Source of the DNA: Makana argininalis_C
GTDB taxonomy: Bacteria; Pseudomonadota; Gammaproteobacteria; Enterobacterales; Enterobacteriaceae
Assembly (NCBI GenBank): GCA_044442865.1
Contig: JBISJU010000001.1
Span: 213,258-277,257, forward strand
Reading direction: 5' to 3'
DNA length: 64,000 nt
Position numbers and translations under genes: made by a program. This document shows positions 39,301 to 48,285 of this stretch, piece after piece (position 1 is the stretch's first letter; each line of letters opens with the position of its first letter). The notes under the pieces were generated by a model, which worked only from the letters and a program-made list of their open reading frames with translations, made no database searches and had not been told where the DNA came from.

Positions 39301-40345
39301 AACCATGATCTAAATCATTTGTAAATATAGTTTCTATACTATTTAATTTTGAATTAATTAACTTTTCTAAAATATCTATTGTTATTTTAGTATTTGCAAA
39401 AGCAATAACTTCACCTGTACTTTTATTAAAGTAATCTTGTATTAATACTTTACCTATTAAATATTCTTTAGGTACTTGTATATTTTTAACTTTATCTTTT
39501 TTTAAATATTTAATATGTCTTGCAGTTATTCTTTTTCCTTTTTCAATATATACTTTATTATTTTTTTTAATTGCAAATGAGAAATTTTGTCCTCTTAATC
39601 TTTCAGGACGTAATTCCATAATGATTTTATTTTTATTTATATTATAAATAACATTATCAAAAAAAATATTTAGTATTTGTTTATTATTATAATTCATAGC
39701 TTTTAATATAACAGTTGCTGGTAATTTTTTTTTTCTATCAATTCTAATAAATAATATATCTTTAGAATCAAATTCAAAATCTAACCAAGATCCTCTATAA
39801 GGTATTATAATTGCATTATAAATAACTTTACCTGAAGAATGTGTTTTTCCTTTATCGCTATCAAAAAAAACACCAGGGCTACGATGTAATTGAGATACAA
39901 CTACACGTTCGATTCCATTTATTATAAATGTTCCATTTTTACTAATAATAGGTATTTCACCCATATATACTTCTTGTTCTTTTATAACTTTTATTTTATT
40001 TTTTGGATATTTCTTACTATAAACTACAAGTTTTAATTTTGCTTTAAGAGATGATGAAAACGTTAATCCTCTTATTTTACATTCAAGAGCAGTAAATATT
40101 GGTTTATTTAAACGATAACTAATATAGTGCAATTCTGCATTTTTATTATAACTTTTAATAGGAAAAAGAAATAAAAATGATGATTCTAAACCATATTTTT
40201 CTTTTACATCTCTAATTATAAATTTATTAAATGATTCAATTTGAACAGATAATAAATGTGGTATATCTAAAATATTTTGATTATTACCAAAATTTTTACG
40301 TATGCGTTTTTTTTCTATATAAGAATAAATTATTGAGTTTTTCAA
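36311..40345 (-). CDS. rpoB: RNA polymerase beta subunit
   Basis: 1344 residues (E. coli 1342). The rifampicin-binding region reads [20 protein letters not shown] and continues [20 protein letters not shown], the wild-type susceptible form. The C-terminal clamp segments [21 protein letters not shown] are intact. It follows rplL after 240 A/T-rich bases; in E. coli that space holds an attenuator and an RNase III site, but I see no strong stem here. Confidence 0.98.
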   Translation of the reverse strand: [1344 protein letters not shown]

Positions 40346-40585
40346 TTTATATTTTACTTATTAAATAATAGTATTAAAATAATAAATAAAATATAATTTT
40401 ACATATTTTAATTAAAAATATTAATTTAATTAAATATATAAATTTATATTTTATATATAAATATTTTTATTTACTAAATTTAAATTAAATTTTTTAAAAA
40501 AATTAATAATTACATATACAAATAATATCTTAAAAACCAAAATTAATATTTAATTTTTTAAAAAAAAATTTAATTTAAATCTAAC

Positions 40586-40948
40586 TTACTTAATAGATAC
40601 AGATGCTCCTGATTCTTCTAAAGTCTTTTTAAGAGAAATAGATTCATCTTTATTAATTCCTTCTTTTATTAACACTGGATATGATTCAACAAGATCTTTT
40701 GATTCTTTTAAACCAAGACCGGTAACACCTCTAATAATTTTAATTATAGAAATTTTATTTGGTCCTATGTTATCCAAAATAACATTAAATTCATTTTTTT
40801 CTTCTACCACTTTATTAGAATCTTTCTTATCTGTATTTATATTATTAGATATATTAAATTTTTTTTCCATCATTTTAACTAAATCAACAACTTCAAGTAC
40901 TGTCATTTTTGAAACTGCATCTAAAATTTGTTCTTTTGTAATAGACAT
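40586..40948 (-). CDS. rplL: 50S ribosomal protein L7/L12
   Basis: Stalk protein that recruits translation factors. The 120 residues (E. coli 121) have the N-terminal dimer/L10-binding helices (MSITKEQILDAVSKMTVLEVV), a Lys/Asp hinge, and the C-terminal globular domain KISIIKIIRGVTGLGLKESK. AGGAACTTT precedes the ATG. It follows rplJ; about 100 bases apart with an (AT)9 run between. Confidence 0.97.
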   Translation of the reverse strand: MSITKEQILDAVSKMTVLEVVDLVKMMEKKFNISNNINTDKKDSNKVVEEKNEFNVILDNIGPNKISIIKIIRGVTGLGLKESKDLVESYPVLIKEGINKDESISLKKTLEESGASVSIK

Positions 40949-41063
40949 AAAGTTCCTAAAAAATAAAATTAATATTTAAATATTAAATTTTTAGTAAGAT
41001 ACTGTATAATAAATTATATAAAAAAAAAAAAATCCATTTTTTTAATATATATATATATATATT

Positions 41064-41543
41064 TTAACACAATGCTTTTAAATATTTAATTAATTTTAAT
41101 ACACATGATTCTTTAATGATAAATATTAACATTGATATTGATTCTAAATAAGTTGGAATTTCAGAAAGAATATTTATTTGTGATGATATTATTTTTTTAC
41201 CTTCAAAAGAAGCATTTTTAATTTTAAAACTAGAATTTTCTTTAGAAAATTCTATAAATATTCTAGCTGCATCTCCTGGATTTTCATTAGACAAAGCAAT
41301 TATATTTTGACCTATTAAAGTATTTTTTAAACATTTAAAAGATGTTTTTTTAATTATTTTTTTCATTAAAGTATTTTTAATTACTTTTATATAAATATTT
41401 TTTTTAATACATAATTTACGTAATTCATTCATTTTATTGGATTTAACACCATTATACTGAGCAATAACTATAGAGATGGATTTTTTTGATTTTTCAATAA
41501 TTTCTTTTACAAAATTTTTTTTATTTTTTATTTTTAATATCAT
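41064..41543 (-). CDS. rplJ: 50S ribosomal protein L10
   Basis: Stalk base protein that anchors L7/L12. 159 residues (E. coli 165). The N-terminal KKISIVIAQYNGVKS-type rRNA-binding domain and a C-terminal helix for L7/L12 are recognisable although diverged. The leader to rplA is only 67 bases, so the long translational-control leader of E. coli rplJ is absent; a nine-pair hairpin in it is listed separately. AAGAGA lies before the start. Confidence 0.95.
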   Translation of the reverse strand: MILKIKNKKNFVKEIIEKSKKSISIVIAQYNGVKSNKMNELRKLCIKKNIYIKVIKNTLMKKIIKKTSFKCLKNTLIGQNIIALSNENPGDAARIFIEFSKENSSFKIKNASFEGKKIISSQINILSEIPTYLESISMLIFIIKESCVLKLIKYLKALC

Positions 41544-41578
41544 TAAATTATCTCTTTTAAATATTACAAATAATATTA

Positions 41579-41600
41579 TAAAACATTTTATAATGTTTTA
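41579..41600. promoter_or_regulatory. nine-pair hairpin between rplA and rplJ
   Basis: TAAAACATT and AATGTTTTA pair exactly around a four-base loop. Placed after the rplA stop and before rplJ on the transcript, it could act as a processing site, weak terminator or residual L10-control element. Only the pairing is observed. Confidence 0.35.
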
Positions 41601-41610
41601 ATATTTAAAT

Positions 41611-42324
41611 TCAAATAATTATTTTTTTTTTATCAAATAAACTATTTTTATCAATTGATAAACCAACTCCCATGGTGGTAGATATTTTAATTTTTTTAAT
41701 ATAAGTACCTTTTGAAGTTACAGGTTTATTTTTTTTAATAGACAAAATGAGATTTTCTAAATTTCCTATTAACTTTATATTATCAAAATTTAATTTACCT
41801 ATAGTAGTATTAATTATACCATATTTATCACTTTTATAATTAATTTGTCCTTTTCTAAAATTTTTGATAGATTTTATAATATCATTTGTAATTGTTCCAA
41901 ATTTATCATTAGGTGTTAAACCACGAGGTCCAAGAATATTAATAAGTTTATTAACAATATTCATAGAATTTTTAGATGCAATTATAACATCTATTTTTTT
42001 ATAACCGTTTTTTATTTTTTTATATAAACTTTTCATGCCTACAATATCAGCACCATGTAATTTAGCATTATCTGCATCTTTTCCTTCAGCAAATACAGCA
42101 ATAATAATTTTACGTCCAGTTCCGTAAGGTAATATTGTGTTACCTGATACATTTTGATCAATATTATTATATTTAATTCCTAATTTTATAGAAACATCTA
42201 AACTTTCTATAAAATTTACTATAGATATTTTTTTAAGAATAACTAATGCGTCTTCTATTTTATAATTTATTGCAAAATTTATATTCTTACTTATATTTTT
42301 CATTCTTTTATTAAATTTAGGCAT
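41611..42324 (-). CDS. rplA: 50S ribosomal protein L1
   Basis: Binds 23S rRNA at the L1 stalk. 237 residues (E. coli 234). Conserved segments: LPYGTGRKIIIAVFAEG, GADIVG, GPRGLTPNDKFGTIT and the C-terminal SKGTYIKKIKISTTMG. It starts one base after the rplK stop, hence co-translated. It ends with TGA, showing that UGA is used as stop in this genome. Confidence 0.97.
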   Translation of the reverse strand: MPKFNKRMKNISKNINFAINYKIEDALVILKKISIVNFIESLDVSIKLGIKYNNIDQNVSGNTILPYGTGRKIIIAVFAEGKDADNAKLHGADIVGMKSLYKKIKNGYKKIDVIIASKNSMNIVNKLINILGPRGLTPNDKFGTITNDIIKSIKNFRKGQINYKSDKYGIINTTIGKLNFDNIKLIGNLENLILSIKKNKPVTSKGTYIKKIKISTTMGVGLSIDKNSLFDKKKIII

Positions 42325-42325
42325 T

Positions 42326-42754
42326 TTAATCCTCTAATACAAGCCCCATTGAATAAGCTGTACCTAAAATTGATCTATACATAGATTCTATATTAGAACC
42401 TGTCATATCATTTGATTTTATTTTTGCTATTTCATAAATTTTTTTTTTTTTTATTTTCCCTATTTTTTCTTTATTTGGTTTACTAGAACCTAATTTAATT
42501 CCCACTGCTTTTTTTAAAAGAAAAGATGCAGGTGGTGTTTTAGTAATAAAAGAAAAAGATTTATCAGAAAAAATAGTTATAATAACCGGAATTGGTAATC
42601 CTTTTTCTATATTTTCTGTTTTTAAATTAAACATTTTGCAAAATTTTATTATATTTACTCCATGTTGACCTAAAGCAGGACCAATAGGAGGAGTAGGATT
42701 CGCCATTCCTGATAATATTTGTAATTTTATACAATTTTTTACTTTCTTTATCAT
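42326..42754 (-). CDS. rplK: 50S ribosomal protein L11
   Basis: Part of the GTPase-associated centre. 142 residues, as in E. coli. Conserved ANPTPPIGPALGQHGVNI in the N-terminal domain and PPASFLLKKA followed by the 23S rRNA-binding C-terminal domain. First of rplK-rplA-rplJ-rplL; nusG lies 124 bases upstream. Confidence 0.97.
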   Translation of the reverse strand: MIKKVKNCIKLQILSGMANPTPPIGPALGQHGVNIIKFCKMFNLKTENIEKGLPIPVIITIFSDKSFSFITKTPPASFLLKKAVGIKLGSSKPNKEKIGKIKKKKIYEIAKIKSNDMTGSNIESMYRSILGTAYSMGLVLED

Positions 42755-42878
42755 ATTAATCTCATATAAATTTAATTTTATTTTAATAAAATATTTAATT
42801 AATATTTGATAAATTAATAAACATATAAAACATATTATATATTATATTATTAATATAATCAATAAAAATTTTAGAAAA

Positions 42879-43418
42879 TTAAATTTTTTCTACTTGTTCA
42901 AAATCGAGATTTACAGGTGTGGATCTACTAAATATTGATATTGATAATTTTAATCTATTTTTTTCATAATCAATTTCTTCAACTATTCCATTAAAATCAG
43001 AAAAAGGGCCATCTTTTACTCTTATTAATTCACCTGGTTCAAAAATAGTTTTTGGTCTTATATTTTTATTAAAATTTTTTAAATTAAATTTAATTTTATT
43101 AACTTCATTATCACTAAGATTTATAGGATTAAATGAAGTTCCTCCTATAAAATTAATTATCTTAGGAATATTCTTAATAAGATGCCAGCTTTTATTATTC
43201 ATAATCATTTGTATTAAAATATATCCAGGAAAAAAATTAAATTCAGTGTTTTTATGTTGTCCTTTCTTTATTTCTAAAACCTTTTTTATTGGTATTATTA
43301 TTTCACCAAATAAATTTTTCATATTAAACATAACTAAACTTTCTTTAATTGAATTAATTATTTTTTTTTCTTTACCTGAAATAACTTGAACTATGTACCA
43401 TTTTTTTTTAAAATTCAT
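42879..43418 (-). CDS. nusG: transcription elongation/termination factor NusG
   Basis: Binds RNA polymerase and, through its KOW domain, Rho or S10. 179 residues (E. coli 181). The NGN domain start KKWYIVQVISGKEKK, the FFPGYILIQM strand and the KOW domain RVKDGPFSDFNGIVEEID are present. It starts 20 bases after secE, the universal secE-nusG pair. Confidence 0.97.
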   Translation of the reverse strand: MNFKKKWYIVQVISGKEKKIINSIKESLVMFNMKNLFGEIIIPIKKVLEIKKGQHKNTEFNFFPGYILIQMIMNNKSWHLIKNIPKIINFIGGTSFNPINLSDNEVNKIKFNLKNFNKNIRPKTIFEPGELIRVKDGPFSDFNGIVEEIDYEKNRLKLSISIFSRSTPVNLDFEQVEKI

Positions 43419-43438
43419 AAATATTTAAACCTTTAAAT

Positions 43439-43804
43439 TCATAAAAAATATAATATATTTAGTATAATATTATCTAATAAAAATATACAAACAGAAATTA
43501 TAATTGTTAAAAATAATATAATTAATGTAATAATTAATGTTTCTTTAAAAGATGGATAAATTGAATTAATAATTTCTGTAATAGAATTATTTAATAATAT
43601 AATAATACATTTAAATTTATAAGTTGTAGTTACAATAAAATATACAAAAAATATTAAAATAGTTTTAATTATTTTTATATTTAAAATAAAATGTTTTTTA
43701 AAAAAAACATTTAATAATGGTTCTAGAAATAATAAAAAAATTATTGTACACCATTTTGAAAATTCTGATTTTCTTTTTTTTTTTTTTTTAATATTAAAAA
43801 TCAT
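43439..43804 (-). CDS. secE: preprotein translocase subunit SecE
   Basis: Clamp subunit of the SecYEG channel. 121 residues with three hydrophobic segments as in E. coli (127): two N-terminal and the essential third, preceded by the conserved cytoplasmic segment, here EIINSIYPSFKETL where E. coli has EVRKVIWPTRQETL (Trp to Tyr). Codons 7-11 or so lie in a 16-A tract (43774-43789), same length as the frame-breaking tract of ackA but in frame. Stop is TGA. In E. coli tufB lies just upstream; here tRNA-Thr does. Confidence 0.92.
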   Translation of the reverse strand: MIFNIKKKKKRKSEFSKWCTIIFLLFLEPLLNVFFKKHFILNIKIIKTILIFFVYFIVTTTYKFKCIIILLNNSITEIINSIYPSFKETLIITLIILFLTIIISVCIFLLDNIILNILYFL

Positions 43805-43933
43805 TTACAACCTATTTATTTTATAAATAAAAGATTACATTTAATATAATTAAATTTAATTTATATTAAAATATTTAAAATTATATTAATTTTTATTTAA
43901 TAAATATAATTTATTTAAAAAAAATATCATATA

Positions 43934-44006
<73 letters not shown>

Positions 44007-44014
44007 AAATTTTA

Positions 44015-44086
44015 AGCGAGTAGTGGGAATCGAACCCACATCATCAACTTGGAAGGATGATATAATATCCATTATAATATACCCGC
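44015..44086 (-). tRNA. glyT: tRNA-Gly(UCC)
   Basis: 72 bases: acceptor GCGGGTA/TACTCGC, anticodon loop with TCC inside CTTCCAA, T arm GTGGGTTCGATTCCCAC. Discriminator T, no encoded CCA. Eight bases separate it from tRNA-Thr(GGU). Confidence 0.94.
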
Positions 44087-44112
44087 AATTTTATTAAAAA
44101 AAAATTATATTT

Positions 44113-44194
<82 letters not shown>

Positions 44195-44200
44195 ATTAAA

Positions 44201-44274
44201 TGCCGGCAAAAGGAATTGAACCCTTGACCTACTGATTACAAATCAGTTGCTCTTCCATGCTGAGCTATACCGGC
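44201..44274 (-). tRNA. thrU: tRNA-Thr(UGU)
   Basis: 74 bases: acceptor GCCGGTA/TTGCCGGC region closing with discriminator A, anticodon stem-loop ACTGATTTGTAATCAGT (TGT), T loop TTCAATT. No encoded CCA. Six bases from tRNA-Tyr. Confidence 0.95.
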
Positions 44275-44376
44275 ATTAAATCCACATAATTTAAATAATA
44301 ACACTTTAAATAATAATTTACAATTAAAAAAAAAATATTTAAAACAAATTAAATATTTTTAATTTAATATAATTAA

Positions 44377-44449
<73 letters not shown>

Positions 44450-44462
44450 TTAATAAAAAAAA

Positions 44463-44504
44463 AATATAATATTAAAAATAATTAATATAATATTAAAAAT
44501 AATT
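44463..44504. repeat. 21-bp tandem duplication containing TATAAT
   Basis: Two exact adjacent copies (44463-44483, 44484-44504) each contain TATAAT. The repeat lies in the 298-base space between tRNA-Ile (minus) and ackA (plus), which otherwise holds only A/T and an 11-base-arm hairpin near 44622-44651. It is upstream of the tRNA cluster and could contain its promoter region, though TATAAT reads on the plus strand. Confidence 0.5.
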
Positions 44505-44747
44505 ATTTTATTTAAATAATTTATTTTAAATCATAAAATAAATTTTTACAACAAAAATCATTAAATAATTTTATATTAATTATTTTTATTAATACTAATG
44601 TTATTATTTTAATTATAAAAATAATTATATATTTTATAATTTATTTATTTATAAAATATTGAAATATTATTTAATATATATTAAATTAAAATAAATATTT
44701 TAAAAAAAATTTAATTATTTATTAATAAATTAGGTTAATTAATTTTT

Positions 44748-45951
44748 ATGAAATTAATACTAGTTTTAAATTGTGGTAGTTCATCTATAAAATTTTCTGT
44801 TATTAATATAATTAATAATTTTAAATATATTTATGGATATGCTGAATGTTTAAATATTAAAAAATCTATATTAAAGTATAATGTAAATAATATATGTAAT
44901 ACATTTTTTTTGGGTGATTATTGTAATCATAAAAAAGCAATTTTATATATAACAAATAATATTTTAAAAAAAAAAAAAAAATATAATAAATAATTTAATA
45001 GGTATTGGTCATAGAATTGTACATGGAGGTGAAAAGTTTACAACTTCAGTAATAATAAATAAAGAAGTTATAAAAGGAATTAAAAATGCCATACCTTTTG
45101 CTCCATTACATAACCCATCACATTTAATTGGTATTAAAGAATCTTTAAAATCATTTCCTAATTTATCAAAAAAAAATGTAGCTGTTTTTGATACTTCATT
45201 TCATCATTCTATTCCAGAAGAATCATATTTATATGCTGTACCATACTTTTTATATAAAAAACATAAAATAAGACGTTATGGAGCGCATGGAACTAGTAAT
45301 TTATATATAAAATTAAAAGCAAAAAAAATACTTAAAAAAAAAAATAATAATATTAATTTAATTATATGTCATTTAGGAAATGGTAGTTCTATATCTGCTA
45401 TTAGGAATGGAAAATGTGTTGATACTTCTATGGGGATGACTCCTTTAGAAGGTTTAGTAATGGGTACAAGAAGTGGTGATATAGATCCATCTATTATTTT
45501 TTATTTGAATGATGTTTTAGGTTTTTCTAATTCTGATATAAATAAAATAATAAACAAACAATCTGGATTATTAGGTATTACTGAAAAAAGTAGTGATTTT
45601 AGATTTATTGAAAAATATTATTTTTATAAAAACAATGCAAGAAGAGCTATGAATTTATATTGTCATCGTTTAGCTAAATATATTGGATCATATAGTTCCC
45701 TTATGAATGGAAAATTAGATGCATTGATATTTACAGGTGGAATAGGTGAAAATTCATATATTATGCGTAAATTAACTTTAAATAGATTAACGCTTTTAGG
45801 TTTTTTTATAGATAATAATATTAACAAAAAAATTTGTTTAGGAAAAGAAGGGATAATAACAAAAAAAAAGAGTCTTAAATCTATAGTAATTCCTACTAAA
45901 GAAGATTTAGTAATAGCACATAATACATCATTTTTAATAAACAAATTTTAA
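44748..45951 (+). CDS. ackA: acetate kinase, frame broken at a 16-A tract
   Basis: Acetyl phosphate + ADP = acetate + ATP; with Pta it turns acetyl-CoA into ATP. The start MKLILVLNCGSSSIKFSV reads to residue about 78 and then runs off frame at the A tract 44966-44981, ending after 81 codons. In the next frame the sequence continues directly with IGHRIVHGGEK, FAPLHNP, VFDTSFHH, RRYGAHGTS, CHLGNGSS and FTGGIGEN, without any other stop or gap up to 45951. Removing one A (or adding two) gives exactly 400 residues, the E. coli length. All catalytic motifs are kept, so it is probably still expressed through slippage at the tract, or the tract length is a sequencing error. Followed by pta. Confidence 0.85.
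44966..44981 (+). repeat. 16-A tract inside ackA
   Basis: Sixteen consecutive A bases at the exact place where the acetate kinase frame changes. Transcripts with 15 or 18 A would restore the frame. Confidence 0.8.
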
Positions 45952-46009
45952 TATTAAATATTTGATTTAAATTTGTTTTAAAATAATAAAATTTAAATAG
46001 AGGTTAAAA

Positions 46010-48142
46010 ATGTCTCGTGTTATTATGTTAATTCCCACAAGTAAAAATGTAGGATTAAAAAGTATTAGTACAAGTTTAATATATTCTATAAGGAAAAATA
46101 ATATAGATATAGGATATCTAAATTTAATAAACCAAAATATTTATAAAGATAAATTAGATTTTAAAGATATTAAAAATACAAAAAATCTTAAAAATAAAAA
46201 ATATTTAAATTCTATATCTTTAAAAGATTTAAAGAATTTAATTTTAAATAATAAAAAAGATATTTTATTTGAAAAAATAATAGATATTTATAACAAATGT
46301 AAAAAACATCATAAAATATTTTTATTAGAAGGGTTAAGACCAATTTCAAATAATAATTTTGAAATGTCAATTAATTATGAAATTTCTAAAATATTAAATA
46401 CAGATATAATTTTTTTATTTACACCTGAAAATGATAATTTTTATAAATTAAAAAAAAGGATAAAAATATTAATTTCAAGTTATGGTGGTGTTAAAAATAA
46501 AAATATTATTGGTATTATATTTAATAAAATCAATTCACCTATTTATAAAAATAATATATACTCTGATATTGCATTATTTTTAAATAAAAATAAAAAATCA
46601 AAAATAATAAAAATTAATTTTAATAAAATTTCTAGTGAATTAAAAATACCAGTAATAGGATGTATTCCATGGAATTACAATATTAATTATATTAATACTA
46701 TTGATATAGCAAATTATATTGAAGCAAAAATTATAAATAAAAAAAATATAAAATCTAGATTAGTTAAAGAAATAATTTTTTCAAATACTAATTTTTTAAA
46801 AATTTTTGATAATCTAAAAAACGGGTCATTACTAATAACTTCTGGTAACAGATCTGATATATTTACATCATATTGTTTATCAATTATGAATGGTAATAAA
46901 ACACCTTCTTTATTATTAACTAATATTAAAAAAATAAAATTTATAAAAAATGATTTATTTCAAAAAGTTATAAAAAAAGATGTACCAATTTTTATTACTA
47001 AAAATGATATTTTTAATATATATATTAGTTTACTAAATTTTGAAACTAAATTTCCTTATAAAGAAAATATTAAAATTTATAAAATTATAAATTTTATATT
47101 TAAATATATAAATATATCTTGGGTGAAATCCACTAATTTTTACTTTAACAAAAAAATTATATTATCTCCATATATATTTAAATATAAATTAATAGAAATG
47201 GCTAAAAAAGAAAATAAAAAAATTATTTTACCTGAAGGATATGATCCACGTATAATTAAATCTGCATATATTTGCTATAAAAAAAAAATTGCTAATTGTA
47301 TTTTAATAGGAAGTCCAAAAAAAATAAAAAAAATATCATTTGAGCAGGGTATTAATTTAAAAAATAAAATTGAAATTATTGATCCAAAGAAAATAAGAAT
47401 GAATTATATATATAAATTAATGGAAATAAGAAAAAATCATGGAATGACAGAAAAAAAAGCAATTCAAGAATTAAAAGATAATGTAGTTTTAGCAACTTTA
47501 ATGTTAGAAAATTCTGAAGTTGATGGTATTGTATCAGGTGCGGTAAATACAACCGCTAATACAATAAAACCAGCGCTTCAAATAATTAAAACTTTGCCAG
47601 GCATATCAATAGTATCATCTATTTTTTTTATGTTATTTACTAATAAAGTATTAATTTATGGTGATTGTGCTATAAATATTAATCCTAATTCAGAACAATT
47701 ATCAGAAATAGCTATTCAATCTTATAATTCAGCTTTAAAATTTAATATTATTCCTAGAGTTGCTATGATATCATATTCTACTGGTACTTCTGGTTATGGA
47801 GTTGATGTTGATAAAGTTAGAGAGGCTACAAATTTTATAAAAAAAAAAATACCAGATATTATAATAGACGGGCCGATACAATATGATGCTGCAGTAATAC
47901 CAGATATTGCTATGATTAAAGCCCCAAATTCACCGTTAAAAGGAAAAGCTAATGTATTTATTTTTCCCAATTTAGATACAGGTAATACAACTTATAAAGC
48001 TGTTCAAAGAACATCTAATATTATATCAATAGGTCCTATTTTACAAGGTATAAAAAAACCAGTTAATGATTTATCTCGTGGTGCTAATATTGAAGATATA
48101 GTTTATACAATTGCAATAACTGCAATACAATCTAAAACATAA
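46010..48142 (+). CDS. pta: phosphate acetyltransferase
   Basis: Acetyl-CoA + phosphate = acetyl phosphate + CoA. 710 residues, the long enterobacterial form (E. coli 714): N-terminal BioD-like P-loop region (MSRVIMLIPTSKNVGLKSIS, substituted at the P-loop), central DRTGG domain, and the catalytic C-terminal PTA domain from about residue 395 (KIILPEGYDPR, VDGIVSGAVNTTANT, GPIQYDAAV, NLDTGNTTYK). GAGG precedes the ATG. It lies 58 bases after ackA, presumably one operon. An A/T hairpin follows the stop by 20 bases. Confidence 0.96.
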   Translation: MSRVIMLIPTSKNVGLKSISTSLIYSIRKNNIDIGYLNLINQNIYKDKLDFKDIKNTKNLKNKKYLNSISLKDLKNLILNNKKDILFEKIIDIYNKCKKHHKIFLLEGLRPISNNNFEMSINYEISKILNTDIIFLFTPENDNFYKLKKRIKILISSYGGVKNKNIIGIIFNKINSPIYKNNIYSDIALFLNKNKKSKIIKINFNKISSELKIPVIGCIPWNYNINYINTIDIANYIEAKIINKKNIKSRLVKEIIFSNTNFLKIFDNLKNGSLLITSGNRSDIFTSYCLSIMNGNKTPSLLLTNIKKIKFIKNDLFQKVIKKDVPIFITKNDIFNIYISLLNFETKFPYKENIKIYKIINFIFKYINISWVKSTNFYFNKKIILSPYIFKYKLIEMAKKENKKIILPEGYDPRIIKSAYICYKKKIANCILIGSPKKIKKISFEQGINLKNKIEIIDPKKIRMNYIYKLMEIRKNHGMTEKKAIQELKDNVVLATLMLENSEVDGIVSGAVNTTANTIKPALQIIKTLPGISIVSSIFFMLFTNKVLIYGDCAININPNSEQLSEIAIQSYNSALKFNIIPRVAMISYSTGTSGYGVDVDKVREATNFIKKKIPDIIIDGPIQYDAAVIPDIAMIKAPNSPLKGKANVFIFPNLDTGNTTYKAVQRTSNIISIGPILQGIKKPVNDLSRGANIEDIVYTIAITAIQSKT

Positions 48143-48162
48143 ATAGTGTTTTAATTTATTTA

Positions 48163-48225
48163 TATTTAATTTAATATTTTCTAAAATTATATAAATAAAA
48201 ATTTTAGAGAATATTAAATTAAATA
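48163..48225. terminator. 26-pair A/T hairpin between convergent pta and ppa
   Basis: Arms 48163-48188 and 48200-48225 pair over all 26 positions (25 Watson-Crick plus one G-U on the plus-strand RNA) around an 11-base loop. It lies 20 bases after pta and 60 bases after ppa, so it could serve both transcripts. Confidence 0.6.
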
Positions 48226-48285
48226 TAATTTTTATTTAAAATAATTTTGAAAAAAATTAATTTTTATATTTAAATTTATTAAATA

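Noticed and set aside
41045..41062. (AT)9 microsatellite between rplL and rplJ
   Set aside because: Simple repeat expected in such AT-rich spacer DNA; no sign of function.
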